Positions 1-8,136 of a DNA stretch of 53,589 nucleotides are shown here, one piece after another (the stretch's first letter is position 1; each line of letters starts with the position of its first letter). A model generated the notes under the pieces. That model saw only the letters and a list, made by a program, of their open reading frames with translations, had not been told where the DNA came from and did no database searches. The DNA is from Arthrobacter globiformis NBRC 12137 (GTDB lineage: Bacteria > Actinomycetota > Actinomycetes > Actinomycetales > Micrococcaceae), in the NCBI RefSeq assembly GCF_000238915.1, contig NZ_BAEG01000111.1:1-53589 (forward strand), given 5' to 3'. The position numbers and the translations under genes are program-made.

Positions 1-347
1 CCCGAGGAGAGGTCACCGGCGAACAGGACGTCCTTAAAGAGAAGCTCGGGGAAAGGGTCCTCCGGGAAAACATCGTCAGCAAGGAGGGCGTCGCGGAACG
101 GGTCCTCCGGAGAAACGTCGTCCGGGTATAAAAAGTTCGGGTCATCGTCAGCCGGCAGCCCGCCGTTGGCGACCTGATCGAACGGGAACCCGCCGCCCAG
201 GAATGCATCCTCGGGTACCGCGTCAACGGGAAGGACTGCGTCCGTAAGGACGGCGGTGGAAAGAAGGGCGTCAGGAACTGCGGCAGCCAGCAGAACGCCG
301 CCATGCGGCGCTCCTGCTGTCAGTGCTGCATTCCCCATGCCTTCCAT
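1..347 (-). CDS. Acidic low-complexity hypothetical protein, 5' part only
   Basis: The frame is open from an ATG at 347 to the window edge, giving about 115 residues without a stop. The product begins MEGMGNAALTAG. It is rich in Ala, Leu, Pro and Asp and turns strongly acidic towards the edge. Two imperfect in-frame copies of a 15-residue unit are visible (PEDPFRDALLADDVF followed by PEDPFPELLFKDVLF); the matching DNA is offset by 45 bases, at about 55 and 100. Third positions are GC-rich, as in real genes here. No Shine-Dalgarno site stands out, and the frame stays open further upstream, so the start is uncertain. I do not recognise the family. DUF222/HNH endonucleases of Arthrobacter can have Ala- and Asp-rich regions, but no catalytic motif is visible in this piece. 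Confidence 0.45.
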   Translation of the reverse strand, partial: MEGMGNAALTAGAPHGGVLLAAAVPDALLSTAVLTDAVLPVDAVPEDAFLGGGFPFDQVANGGLPADDDPNFLYPDDVSPEDPFRDALLADDVFPEDPFPELLFKDVLFAGDLSS

Positions 348-446
348 GAACACAGTCTGCCAAGGGGGTACGACATTAAAGGGCCGATCCGGCACCAGAT
401 GGGGCGTGATCCAAAAATCTCTTTGATTCGGTCCTGGAACGAAATC

Positions 447-507
447 TAGGTAGCAGCAAGCGGCGTTCTCACCCGTGGGAACGCCCTGATCTGCTACCCA
501 GTTGGGT
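447..507. repeat. 61-bp palindromic repeat element, copy A
   Basis: This copy matches the element at 24085-24145 at 52 of 61 positions with no gaps. Its core is an imperfect hairpin: arms at 450-471 and 476-497, loop CCCG, with a mismatched patch in the middle of the stem. A short palindrome, ACCCAGTTGGGT, follows at 496-507. It begins 23 bases past the ndgR stop on the minus strand, so it could end ndgR transcription. The matching outer arms and tail of the two copies point to a dispersed genomic repeat rather than two unrelated terminators. Confidence 0.8.
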
Positions 508-529
508 GCCGGGGCCCGGCGACGCGACG

Positions 530-1249
530 CTAGTCGTTATTCTTGCGGAGGGCTTCGGTCAGCACGCGGGCCGCGTTGCAGACAACCTCCGCGTGCAGCC
601 TGCCGGGCTGGCGGGTGAGCCGCTCAATCGGGCCGGAAATGGAAACAGCGGCAATGACGCGGCCGGACGGCCCGCGCACCGGAGCGGAAACTGAGGCAAC
701 CCCAGGCTCGCGTTCGCCGAGGCTCTGTCCCCAGCCCCGCCGTCGTACTCCCGCCAGAACGGTGGGCGTGAAGCGCGCCGACTGCAGGCCCTCCAGCAGG
801 CGGTCGTGATCCTCCCAGGCGAGCAGCACCTGGGCGGCAGAACCGGCCTTCATGGACAGCTGGGTTCCCACGGGAATGGTGTCGCGCAGGCCAATCGGCC
901 GTTCGGCGGAGGCAACGCAGACCCGCCAGTCGCCCTGGCGGCGGAAGATCTGGGCGCTTTCGCCGGTGGCATCGCGGAGCTGCATGAGGACCGGCCCGGC
1001 GGAGGCGATCAGCCTGTCCTCGCCGGCGGCGGACGCCAGCTCAACGAGGCGGCTGCCGAGGACAAAGCGGCCCTGGATGTCGCGGCTCACCAGGCGGTGG
1101 TGGACCAGGGCCAGCGCCAACCTGTGCACTGTTGGCCGCGCCAGTCCCGTGGCAGCAACTAGCTGCGCCAGAGTCGTGGGTCCGGCCTCGAGTGCGTCGA
1201 GCACCTGTGCTGCTTTATCAATGACACCGACTCCACTAGAATTGTCCAT
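530..1249 (-). CDS. ndgR: IclR-family regulator, NdgR type
   Basis: The 239-residue product has an N-terminal winged helix-turn-helix at about residues 20-60 (TTLAQLVAATGLARPTVHRL) and an IclR effector domain in the rest. In Streptomyces and relatives the IclR protein NdgR (LtbR in Corynebacterium) sits divergently from leuCD and controls leucine biosynthesis; the same arrangement here supports the call. I chose the ATG at 1249. An in-frame ATG at 1270 would add seven residues, but it lies inside the inverted repeat at 1265-1279, a likely operator. Much longer upstream readings run antisense through leuC and are not credible. The gene is followed by the hairpin repeat at 447-507. Confidence 0.88.
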   Translation of the reverse strand: MDNSSGVGVIDKAAQVLDALEAGPTTLAQLVAATGLARPTVHRLALALVHHRLVSRDIQGRFVLGSRLVELASAAGEDRLIASAGPVLMQLRDATGESAQIFRRQGDWRVCVASAERPIGLRDTIPVGTQLSMKAGSAAQVLLAWEDHDRLLEGLQSARFTPTVLAGVRRRGWGQSLGEREPGVASVSAPVRGPSGRVIAAVSISGPIERLTRQPGRLHAEVVCNAARVLTEALRKNND

Positions 1250-1264
1250 GTACTGATATTGCCG

Positions 1265-1279
1265 TCTCATTATCTGAGA
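1265..1279. promoter_or_regulatory. Inverted repeat, candidate NdgR operator
   Basis: TCTCA-TTATC-TGAGA is a perfect 5-bp inverted repeat with a 5-bp spacer. It lies 16 bp upstream of the ndgR start and about 10 bp before a possible leuC -35 box. IclR regulators commonly bind short palindromes in such divergent gaps and often control themselves, so one site could serve both genes. Binding is inferred from position and symmetry only. Confidence 0.45.
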
Positions 1280-1289
1280 TGCAAATCTT

Positions 1290-1318
1290 TTGACTGGCTT
1301 ATTACAGGGGTCTGCTGT
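1290..1318 (+). promoter_or_regulatory. Possible leuC promoter
   Basis: TTGACT at 1290-1295 is a good -35 match. Seventeen bases later TGCTGT at 1313-1318 is only a weak -10. The position, 42 bp before the leuC start and just past the inverted repeat, fits a repressible leuCD promoter. Confidence 0.3.
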
Positions 1319-1360
1319 TTCAGTGGAACCAACAACAAACAGCTTCGAAGGGAGATGGCC

Positions 1361-2815
1361 ATGGCCAAAACATTGGCCGAGAAAGTCTGGGATGCGCACG
1401 TGGTGCGCAAAGGCGACGGCGAAGGCGCCAACGCCCAGCCTGACCTTCTGTACATCGACCTGCACCTCGTCCATGAGGTGACCTCCCCGCAGGCATTCGA
1501 GGGTCTCCGCCTGGCCGGCCGCAAGCTGCGCCGCCCGGACCTCACCATCGCCACCGAGGACCACAACACCCCGACGCTGGACATCGACAAGCCGATTGCC
1601 GACCTTACCAGCCGGACCCAGATCCAGACCCTGCGCAACAACTGCGAGGAGTTCGGCGTCCGCCTGCACCCGCTCGGTGACGCCGAGCAGGGCATCGTGC
1701 ACGTCGTGGGTCCGCAGCTGGGACTGACCCAGCCCGGCATGACCGTGGTCTGCGGCGACTCGCACACCTCCACCCACGGCGCGTTCGGTGCGCTGGCCAT
1801 GGGCATCGGCACGTCCGAGGTGGAGCACGTCATGGCCACCCAGACGCTGTCGCTCAAGCCTTTCAAGACCATGGCCATCAATGTCGAGGGCACGCTGCGC
1901 CCCGGCGTGACCGCCAAGGACATTATCCTCGCCGTCATCGCCAAGATCGGCACCGGCGGCGGCCAGGGTTATGTCCTGGAGTACCGTGGCTCGGCCATCC
2001 GGGCGCTGTCCATGGACGCCCGGATGACCATCTGCAACATGTCCATCGAAGCAGGCGCCCGTGCCGGCATGGTGGCTCCGGACGAGACCACCTACGCCTA
2101 CATGAACGGCCGGCCGCACGCGCCGCAGGGCGCCGAGTGGGACGCCGCCGTCGAATACTGGAACACGCTGCGCACCGACGACGACGCCGTCTTCGACGCC
2201 CAGGTCGATCTGGACGCCAACACCCTGGAGCCGTTCGTCACCTGGGGCACGAACCCGGGCCAGGGCGTCTCACTGTCGGCCAAGGTGCCGTCCCCGGAAG
2301 ACTTCGGCGACGAGAACGCCAAGGCCGCGGCGGAACGCGCCCTGCAGTACATGGGCCTGGAAGCCGGAACGCCCATGAAGGACATCCGGGTGGACACCGT
2401 CTTCCTGGGCTCGTGCACCAACTCCCGCATCGAGGACCTGCGGGCGGCGGCGGACATCATCCGCGGCCGCGAGAAGGACCCGAAGGTCCGGATGCTGGTG
2501 GTCCCCGGCTCGGCCCGGGTGCGCCTCGAGGCCGAGGCTGAGGGCCTGGACAAGGTCTTCAAGGACTTTGGTGCTGAGTGGCGCTTCGCCGGCTGCTCCA
2601 TGTGCCTGGGCATGAACCCGGACCAGCTGGAGCCGGGGGAGCGGTGCGCCTCCACCTCCAACCGCAACTTCGAAGGCCGGCAGGGCAAGGGCGGCCGGAC
2701 GCACCTCGTTTCACCGGTAGTTGCAGCCGCCACGGCCGTCCGCGGAACGCTCAGTTCGCCGTCGGACCTCGACCCGGCACCGGAATCCGCAGCCCTCACC
2801 ACCGACGCCGCCTAG
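1361..2815 (+). CDS. leuC: 3-isopropylmalate dehydratase large subunit
   Basis: LeuC carries the [4Fe-4S] cluster and, with LeuD, isomerises 2-isopropylmalate to 3-isopropylmalate in leucine synthesis. The 484-residue product is the normal length. It shows VVCGDSHTSTHGAFG in the N-terminal half, and the three cluster cysteines in LGSCTNSRIEDL and in GCSMCLGMNP near the C terminus. The ATG at 1361 is preferred over the one at 1355 because the AAGGGAG ribosome site (1348-1354) touches the earlier ATG but lies six bases from the later one. leuD follows after nine bases, so the two are co-transcribed. ndgR is divergent upstream. Confidence 0.97.
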   Translation: MAKTLAEKVWDAHVVRKGDGEGANAQPDLLYIDLHLVHEVTSPQAFEGLRLAGRKLRRPDLTIATEDHNTPTLDIDKPIADLTSRTQIQTLRNNCEEFGVRLHPLGDAEQGIVHVVGPQLGLTQPGMTVVCGDSHTSTHGAFGALAMGIGTSEVEHVMATQTLSLKPFKTMAINVEGTLRPGVTAKDIILAVIAKIGTGGGQGYVLEYRGSAIRALSMDARMTICNMSIEAGARAGMVAPDETTYAYMNGRPHAPQGAEWDAAVEYWNTLRTDDDAVFDAQVDLDANTLEPFVTWGTNPGQGVSLSAKVPSPEDFGDENAKAAAERALQYMGLEAGTPMKDIRVDTVFLGSCTNSRIEDLRAAADIIRGREKDPKVRMLVVPGSARVRLEAEAEGLDKVFKDFGAEWRFAGCSMCLGMNPDQLEPGERCASTSNRNFEGRQGKGGRTHLVSPVVAAATAVRGTLSSPSDLDPAPESAALTTDAA

Positions 2816-2824
2816 GAAGACGCC

Positions 2825-3427
2825 ATGGAAAAGTTCACCACCCACACCGGCATTGGCGTTCCGCTGCGCCAGAGCAACGTTGACACGGACCAGATCATCC
2901 CGGCCGTGTACCTCAAGCGCATCACCCGCACCGGCTTTGAAGACGCGCTGTTCTCAGCGTGGCGCAAGGACCCGTCCTTCATCCTGAACCAGGAGCCGTT
3001 CAACGCCGGGTCCGTGCTGGTGGCCGGCCCGGACTTCGGCACCGGTTCGTCCCGCGAGCACGCCGTCTGGGCGCTGAAGGACTACGGTTTCCGCGCCGTG
3101 CTCTCCTCCCGGTTCGCTGACATCTTCCGCGGCAACTCGGGCAAGCAGGGACTCCTTGCCGCCCAGGTTGCCCAGGATGACATCGAGCTCATCTGGAAGA
3201 CGCTCGAGAACGCGCCGGGGACCGAGGTGACCGTTGACCTCGCCTCCAAGACTGTGACCTGCGGCAACGTGGTTGCACCATTTGAGATCGACGACTACAC
3301 GCGCTGGCGCCTGCTCGAAGGCCTCGATGACATCGGGCTGACCCTGCAGCACGAGGAGGACATCACGGCGTACGAAGCCACGCGGCCGTCCTTCAAGCCG
3401 CTTACGCTGCCGGCCAGGACCTCCTGA
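2825..3427 (+). CDS. leuD: 3-isopropylmalate dehydratase small subunit
   Basis: LeuD is the swivel-domain partner of LeuC and completes the isomerase active site. The 200-residue product is full length. The family signature FGTGSSREHAVWALKDYGF is present in the middle, followed by SSRFADIFRGN, which belongs to the substrate-specificity region. It begins nine bases after leuC and is followed by a clear hairpin terminator at 3453-3484, so leuCD forms a two-gene operon. Confidence 0.97.
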   Translation: MEKFTTHTGIGVPLRQSNVDTDQIIPAVYLKRITRTGFEDALFSAWRKDPSFILNQEPFNAGSVLVAGPDFGTGSSREHAVWALKDYGFRAVLSSRFADIFRGNSGKQGLLAAQVAQDDIELIWKTLENAPGTEVTVDLASKTVTCGNVVAPFEIDDYTRWRLLEGLDDIGLTLQHEEDITAYEATRPSFKPLTLPARTS

Positions 3428-3452
3428 CCGGGCAACCAAAAAGTATTGCCAG

Positions 3453-3484
3453 AAGGCCCGCCGTGCACAGCCGCGGCGGGCCTT
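3453..3484 (+). terminator. Terminator after leuD
   Basis: AAGGCCCGCCG (3453-3463) pairs perfectly with CGGCGGGCCTT (3474-3484) across a 10-base loop. It lies 25 bases past the leuD stop and well before murA, and separates the two transcription units. Confidence 0.75.
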
Positions 3485-3617
3485 TCCGCTGCCCCCGGTT
3501 CGGCGGCCGGGCCCCACACGCCCGCGTCAGTATTTCGGTTCGGTAACGCGAACTCATATGCTTAGCTGGTGCCTTTGTAAGGATTTGGGGGGCGAGTAGT
3601 CGTGAGGAAACCGGTAA

Positions 3618-4941
3618 ATGAGTAGTGTTCTGACAATCCGCGGAGGCGTCCCGCTAACTGGCCGTGTCAGCGTCCGCGGTGCCAAGAACCTTGTGCCCAA
3701 GGCCATGGTGGCCGCCCTGCTGGGCAACGAGCCCTCTGTGCTGCGGAACGTTCCGGAGATCAAGGACGTCGAGGTGGTCACCAGCCTGCTGCAGCTGCAT
3801 GGCGTGACCGTCGAGAAGGACCCCGTCACCGGCGACCTGACCCTGGATCCCAAGGCGGCCAGGACGGCGCCGAGCACGGCCATCGACGCGCACGCCGGTG
3901 ACTCCCGGATTCCCATTCTGCTCTGCGGTCCCCTGATCCACGCGATCGGCGAGGCCTTCATCCCGGACCTGGGCGGCTGCAAGATCGGTGACCGGCCCAT
4001 CGACTACCACCTGGACGTGCTGCGGCAGTTCGGTGCCGTCGTCGAGAAGCGCCCGGGCGGCATCCACATTTCCGCGCCCAAGGGGCTGCACGGGGCCAAG
4101 ATCTCCCTGCCGTACCCCTCCGTCGGAGCCACGGAACAGGTCCTCCTGAGCGCAACCCGCGCCGAAGGCATCACCGAACTCTCCGGTGCCGCCACCGAAC
4201 CCGAAATCGTCGACCTCATCGCCGTGCTGCAGAAGATGGGCGCCATCATCAGCGTCCAGACGGACCGCACCATCCGTATCGAGGGCGTCCGCGACCTGGG
4301 CGGCTACAACCACCGTGCCCTGTCGGACCGCAACGAGTCGGCCTCCTGGGCATCCGCGGCGCTGGTGACGCGCGGCGATATCTTCGTCGAGGGCGCCTCG
4401 CAGCGGGACATGATGACCTTCCTGAACACCTTCCGCAAGGTGGCGCGGCATGGACATCGGCGAGGACGGCATCCGTTTCTACCACCGCGGCGGCAAGCTC
4501 AGCCCGCTCGTCCTCGAAACCGACGTCCACCCGGGCTTCATGACCGACTGGCAGCAGCCCCTCGTGGTGGCCCTGACCCAGGCCGAAGGCGTGTCCATCG
4601 TGCATGAGACCGTCTACGAGAACCGCTTCGGCTTCACCGACGCCCTCATCCGGATGGGCGCCAGCATCCAGGTGCACCGGGAGTGCCTGGGCAGCGTGCC
4701 GTGCCGATTCGGGCAGCGGAACTTCCTGCACTCCGCGGTCATCTCAGGCCCCACGCAGCTCAAGGGAACCGACATCGACGTGCCGGACCTCCGCGGCGGC
4801 TTCAGCCACCTGATCGCCGCACTGGCCGCCACCGGCACCTCGCGGGTGACGGGAATCGACATCATCAACCGCGGCTACGAGCGGTTCACCGAAAAGCTGG
4901 CCGGGCTCGGCGCCGACTTCGACATCTCGTCGGCGAAGTAG
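3618..4941 (+). pseudogene. murA: UDP-GlcNAc 1-carboxyvinyltransferase, frame broken at about 4445
   Basis: MurA adds enolpyruvate to UDP-GlcNAc, the first committed step of peptidoglycan synthesis. The N-terminal part (from ATG 3618, after GAGGAAA) has the substrate-binding Lys23 in GAKN and the catalytic Cys121 in GGCKIGDRPIDYH. Homology stops after FLNTFRKV at about 4443. The C-terminal part resumes in another frame at MDIGEDGIRFYHRGG (4450) and runs to 4941, with intact motifs (ETDVHPGFMTDWQQPL). Between GTG and ATG lie seven bases (4443-4449) where six or nine are needed. Loss of two bases from a GGC run or gain of one explains this. Joined, the protein would be about 441 residues, the normal length. 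Since murA is normally essential, a sequence error or a second murA elsewhere is more likely than true loss. Confidence 0.88.
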
Positions 4942-4951
4942 CGGGGGCCCG

Positions 4952-5698
4952 GTGAAAGAATCGGCCAAAAGCCACACGACGTTCGTGATTATCGCCGGCA
5001 TCGTCCGGCCGGTCCTGAACCTGATCATGAACAAGAAATGGGAGGGCACGGACAAGCTTCCCGCGGGCGGTTTCATCGCCGTGCCCAACCACTGCACCGA
5101 GATCGACCCCCTCGTGATCGGGCACATGCTGTACAGCAACAAGCGGGCCCCGCACTTCCTGGCGAAGTCGGGCCTCTTCAAGGTGCCGGTGGTGGGTGCC
5201 GTGCTGCATGCCACCAAACAGATTCCGGTGGAACGCTCGACGGCGGGGGCCAACCGTTCGCTCCAGCTCGCCCAGGAGATTGTGGCTGAGGGCGGGGCGA
5301 TCATCATCTACCCCGAGGGCACGCTGACCCGCGACCCCGACCTGTGGCCGATGAAGGGCCACACCGGAGCCGCCCGGCTGGCCCTGGAGACGGGCATCCC
5401 GGTGGTGCCGATGGCACACTGGGGAGCGCACGAGGTCTTTCCCCGCTACGCCAAGCGGTTCCACCTGTTCCCGCGCAAGACGTCCAGGATCCGGATCGGC
5501 GACCCCGTTGACCTCTCGCGCTTCGCGGGCCGGTCCCGGGACAAGGCCACCCTGGCGGAAGCCACGGAGGTCATCATGGACGCCGTGACAGGACTCCTGG
5601 CCGAACTCCGCGGGGAGCAGCCGCCAGCCCGGCGCTGGGACCCGGCCGCCCACAACCAAACGAAGCACGGCCGTGACGTTGAGCGGGGCGGGAAATGA
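4952..5698 (+). CDS. PlsC-type lysophospholipid acyltransferase
   Basis: The 248-residue product belongs to the 1-acyl-glycerol-3-phosphate acyltransferase family, which places the second acyl chain on phosphatidic acid at the membrane. The catalytic NHx4D motif is NHCTEID at residues 46-52, and the substrate-binding block is YPEGTLTRD at 120-128. It starts at a GTG ten bases after murA, preceded by a G-rich stretch. Its stop overlaps the gpsA start (ATGA). The neighbouring gpsA makes glycerol 3-phosphate, so the two genes both serve phospholipid synthesis. Exact acyl-acceptor specificity cannot be read from the sequence. Confidence 0.9.
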   Translation: MKESAKSHTTFVIIAGIVRPVLNLIMNKKWEGTDKLPAGGFIAVPNHCTEIDPLVIGHMLYSNKRAPHFLAKSGLFKVPVVGAVLHATKQIPVERSTAGANRSLQLAQEIVAEGGAIIIYPEGTLTRDPDLWPMKGHTGAARLALETGIPVVPMAHWGAHEVFPRYAKRFHLFPRKTSRIRIGDPVDLSRFAGRSRDKATLAEATEVIMDAVTGLLAELRGEQPPARRWDPAAHNQTKHGRDVERGGK

Positions 5699-6747
5699 CC
5701 CCTGTGTCTGCCCGGCCCGGCTCCGCCGTGTCCGTGGCAGTTTTGGGTGCCGGTTCGTGGGGGACCACGTTCGCCAAAACCCTCGCCGACGCCGCCACCG
5801 CCTCCGGCGTTGACCGCAGCATCCGGGTCTGGGGACGCCGGGAAGAAGTCGTCGCCGAGATCAACGGCAACCACCGCAACCCCCAGTACCTCGCCGACAT
5901 CGACCTTCCGCCGAGCATCACCGCGTCCACCGACGTTGCGGACGTGCTGTCCGGAGCTGACCTGGTGGTCCTGGCGGTTCCCGCGCAGTCGCTGCGCCTC
6001 CAGTTGCGCAAGTGGAAGCCCCTGATCGGGCCCGACGCCCTCGTGGTGTCCCTGATGAAGGGCCTCGAACTGGGCTCGGACGCACGGATGAGCGAGGTCA
6101 TCGCCGAGGAACTGGACATCCCAGCCGAGCGCATCGCCGTCGTATCCGGCCCCAACCTGGCCATGGAGATCGCCCGGGAGGAGCCCACGGCCTCGGTGGT
6201 TGCCTGTGCCGATGCCGCCGCCGCCGGCTGGATCGCCAGAAGCTGCACCGCCCCGTACTTCCGGCCCTACACCACCTCCGACATCGTTGGCGTCGAGATC
6301 GGCGGCATCGTCAAGAACGTCATCGCGCTGGCCGTCGGTATCTGCGAGGGAAAGCAGATGGGGGACAACACCAAGGCTTCGGTGATTACCCGCGGCCTGG
6401 CTGAAACCTCCCGGCTGGCCCTGGCACTCGGCGGCAAAGCCAACACCATGGCCGGCCTGGCCGGCCTCGGGGACCTGGTGGCCACGTGCTCGTCGCCGCT
6501 GTCCCGGAACCACACCGCCGGCCGCCTGCTGGGACAGGGGCTCACGCTGGACGAAGTCACCCAGAAAATGACCCAGACGGCCGAAGGCATCAAGTCCGGC
6601 CAGGCAGTCCACGAACTGGCCGGCAAGCTCGGCGTCGAAATGCCCATCACGGCGGCCGTCGTCGCGGTCCTCGCCGGAAAATTGTCCGTTGACCAACTCG
6701 GGCCGCTGCTGCTGTCCCGGGAACTCAAATCCGAAGGCGATTACTGA
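5695..6747 (+). CDS. gpsA: NAD(P)-dependent glycerol-3-phosphate dehydrogenase
   Basis: GpsA reduces dihydroxyacetone phosphate to sn-glycerol 3-phosphate for phospholipids. The 350-residue product has a Rossmann nucleotide site VLGAGSWGTTFA near residue 14, and the catalytic-lysine segment EIGGIVKNVIALAVGICEG in the middle, followed by DNTKASVITRGLAE. Its ATG overlaps the acyltransferase stop (ATGA), indicating translational coupling. ddl follows three bases later. Confidence 0.96.
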   Translation: MTPVSARPGSAVSVAVLGAGSWGTTFAKTLADAATASGVDRSIRVWGRREEVVAEINGNHRNPQYLADIDLPPSITASTDVADVLSGADLVVLAVPAQSLRLQLRKWKPLIGPDALVVSLMKGLELGSDARMSEVIAEELDIPAERIAVVSGPNLAMEIAREEPTASVVACADAAAAGWIARSCTAPYFRPYTTSDIVGVEIGGIVKNVIALAVGICEGKQMGDNTKASVITRGLAETSRLALALGGKANTMAGLAGLGDLVATCSSPLSRNHTAGRLLGQGLTLDEVTQKMTQTAEGIKSGQAVHELAGKLGVEMPITAAVVAVLAGKLSVDQLGPLLLSRELKSEGDY

Positions 6748-6749
6748 CA

Positions 6750-7910
6750 GTGTCGGAAGAAAACTTGACCGCAGCGGACAAGACCAACCAGAGCCAGACA
6801 TCACCTGACAAGCCGCGGGTGGCCGTCCTCTTTGGCGGCCGCTCGAGCGAGCACGCCGTTAGCTGCGTGACCGCGGCCGGGGTGCTGGGTGCCATCGACC
6901 GGGACAAATACGACGTTGTTCCCATCGGCATTGTCAAGTCCGGCCAGTGGGTGCTCGCGTCCGGGGACACGGCCCAGTGGTCACTGTCCGCCACCTCGCT
7001 TCCCGAGGTTCCGCCGTCGGCCCAGACTGTAAGCCTCACGGAGATCGGCGGCGAGCACCAGCTCATCGTGACGGCCCCCAACGAGGTGCCGCAGGAACTT
7101 GGCACCGTGGATGTGGTGTTCCCGCTGCTGCACGGACCCTTCGGCGAGGACGGCACCATCCAAGGGCTCCTGGAACTCTCCGACACCCGTTACGTCGGCG
7201 CCGGCGTCCTGGCCTCGGCGGTAGGCATGGACAAGCACTTCATGAAGGTGGTCTTCGAGGCCGCCGGCCTGAAGGTGGGCCCGTACATCGCTGTGACCGA
7301 CCGGCAGTGGCGAAACGACCCCGAGTCTGTCCGCAAGCAGGTCGACCTGCTGGGCTTCCCGGTGTTCGTCAAGCCCGCCCGGGCCGGATCCTCGATGGGC
7401 ATCTCCAAGGTGGACTCGCTTGACGGCCTGGACGCCGCGATCGAGGCGGCCCGCGAACATGATCCGAAGCTGGTGATTGAGGCCGGCATCGTGGGCCGGG
7501 AAATCGAATGTGCCGTGCTCGAGGGCCGCGGCGGCGACGCCCCGCGCACGTCCCTGCCCGGCGAGATCTCCGTGGCAGCCGGCGAGCACGAGTTCTACGA
7601 CTTCCAGGCCAAGTACGTCGATGACGCGGCAGCCCTGAGCTGCCCGGCGGACATGCCTGAGGAGGCCATTGCGCGCGTCCGCGAGCTTGCTGCCGCGGCC
7701 TTCGATTCTGTGGGGGCGGAGGGCCTGAGCCGGGTCGACTTCTTCTATACGCCGGACGGGGACCTCATCATCAACGAGATCAACACCATGCCCGGGTTCA
7801 CGCCGAAGAGCATGTACCCGCAGATGTGGGCGGCTACCGGACTGAGCTATCCGGAACTGATTGACGAGCTGATCCACCTGGCGCTGACCCGCAAGACCGG
7901 CCTGCGCTAG
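6750..7910 (+). CDS. ddl: D-alanine--D-alanine ligase
   Basis: Ddl is an ATP-grasp enzyme that joins two D-alanines for the peptidoglycan stem peptide. The 386-residue product shows VLFGGRSSEHAVS near the N terminus, LLHGPFGEDGTIQGLLEL, the ATP-grasp lysine region FPVFVKPARAGSSMG, and the metal-binding EINTMPGFTPKSMYP near the end. The start is a GTG three bases after gpsA, and the first 25 or so residues are a polar extension. It ends the murA-acyltransferase-gpsA-ddl operon. The tandem repeat array begins ten bases after its stop. Confidence 0.96.
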   Translation: MSEENLTAADKTNQSQTSPDKPRVAVLFGGRSSEHAVSCVTAAGVLGAIDRDKYDVVPIGIVKSGQWVLASGDTAQWSLSATSLPEVPPSAQTVSLTEIGGEHQLIVTAPNEVPQELGTVDVVFPLLHGPFGEDGTIQGLLELSDTRYVGAGVLASAVGMDKHFMKVVFEAAGLKVGPYIAVTDRQWRNDPESVRKQVDLLGFPVFVKPARAGSSMGISKVDSLDGLDAAIEAAREHDPKLVIEAGIVGREIECAVLEGRGGDAPRTSLPGEISVAAGEHEFYDFQAKYVDDAAALSCPADMPEEAIARVRELAAAAFDSVGAEGLSRVDFFYTPDGDLIINEINTMPGFTPKSMYPQMWAATGLSYPELIDELIHLALTRKTGLR

Positions 7911-7920
7911 TCCCCACCGG

Positions 7921-8107
7921 CACCCTAGCCTCGCTCCGCTTCGGCCAGGGAACCCTGCCGGCGTGGGCCCACCACCGGCACCCTAGCCTCGCTCCGCTTC
8001 GGCCAGGGAACCCTGCCGGCGTGGGCCCACCACCGGGACCCTAGCCTCGCTCCGCTTCGGCCAGGGAACCCTGCCGGCGTGGGCCCACCACCGGGACCCT
8101 GGCCTAC
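7921..8107. repeat. 58-bp tandem repeat, about 3.2 copies
   Basis: Three head-to-tail units lie at 7921-7978, 7979-8036 and 8037-8094, with a partial fourth to about 8107. They are nearly identical; the visible change is CACCC to GACCC at the start of unit 3. Each unit contains a small hairpin, CAGGG-AA-CCCTG. The period is not a multiple of three and no credible gene spans it. It fills the gap between ddl and the oppositely oriented lipoprotein gene. Confidence 0.92.
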
Positions 8108-8136
8108 TTGCTGGTGGGCAGGTCCTGGACTTCCTG

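Noticed and set aside
530..2119. A 529-residue open frame extending ndgR upstream across leuC
   Set aside because: The extra 290 residues are antisense to leuC, a clear gene; the IclR domain begins at 1249.
4430..4460. Programmed ribosomal frameshift in murA
   Set aside because: No slippery run or stimulatory structure is evident, and MurA is not known to use one; an error or mutation is simpler.
7921..8107. Possible CRISPR array
   Set aside because: The units are contiguous with no spacers, and no cas genes are near.
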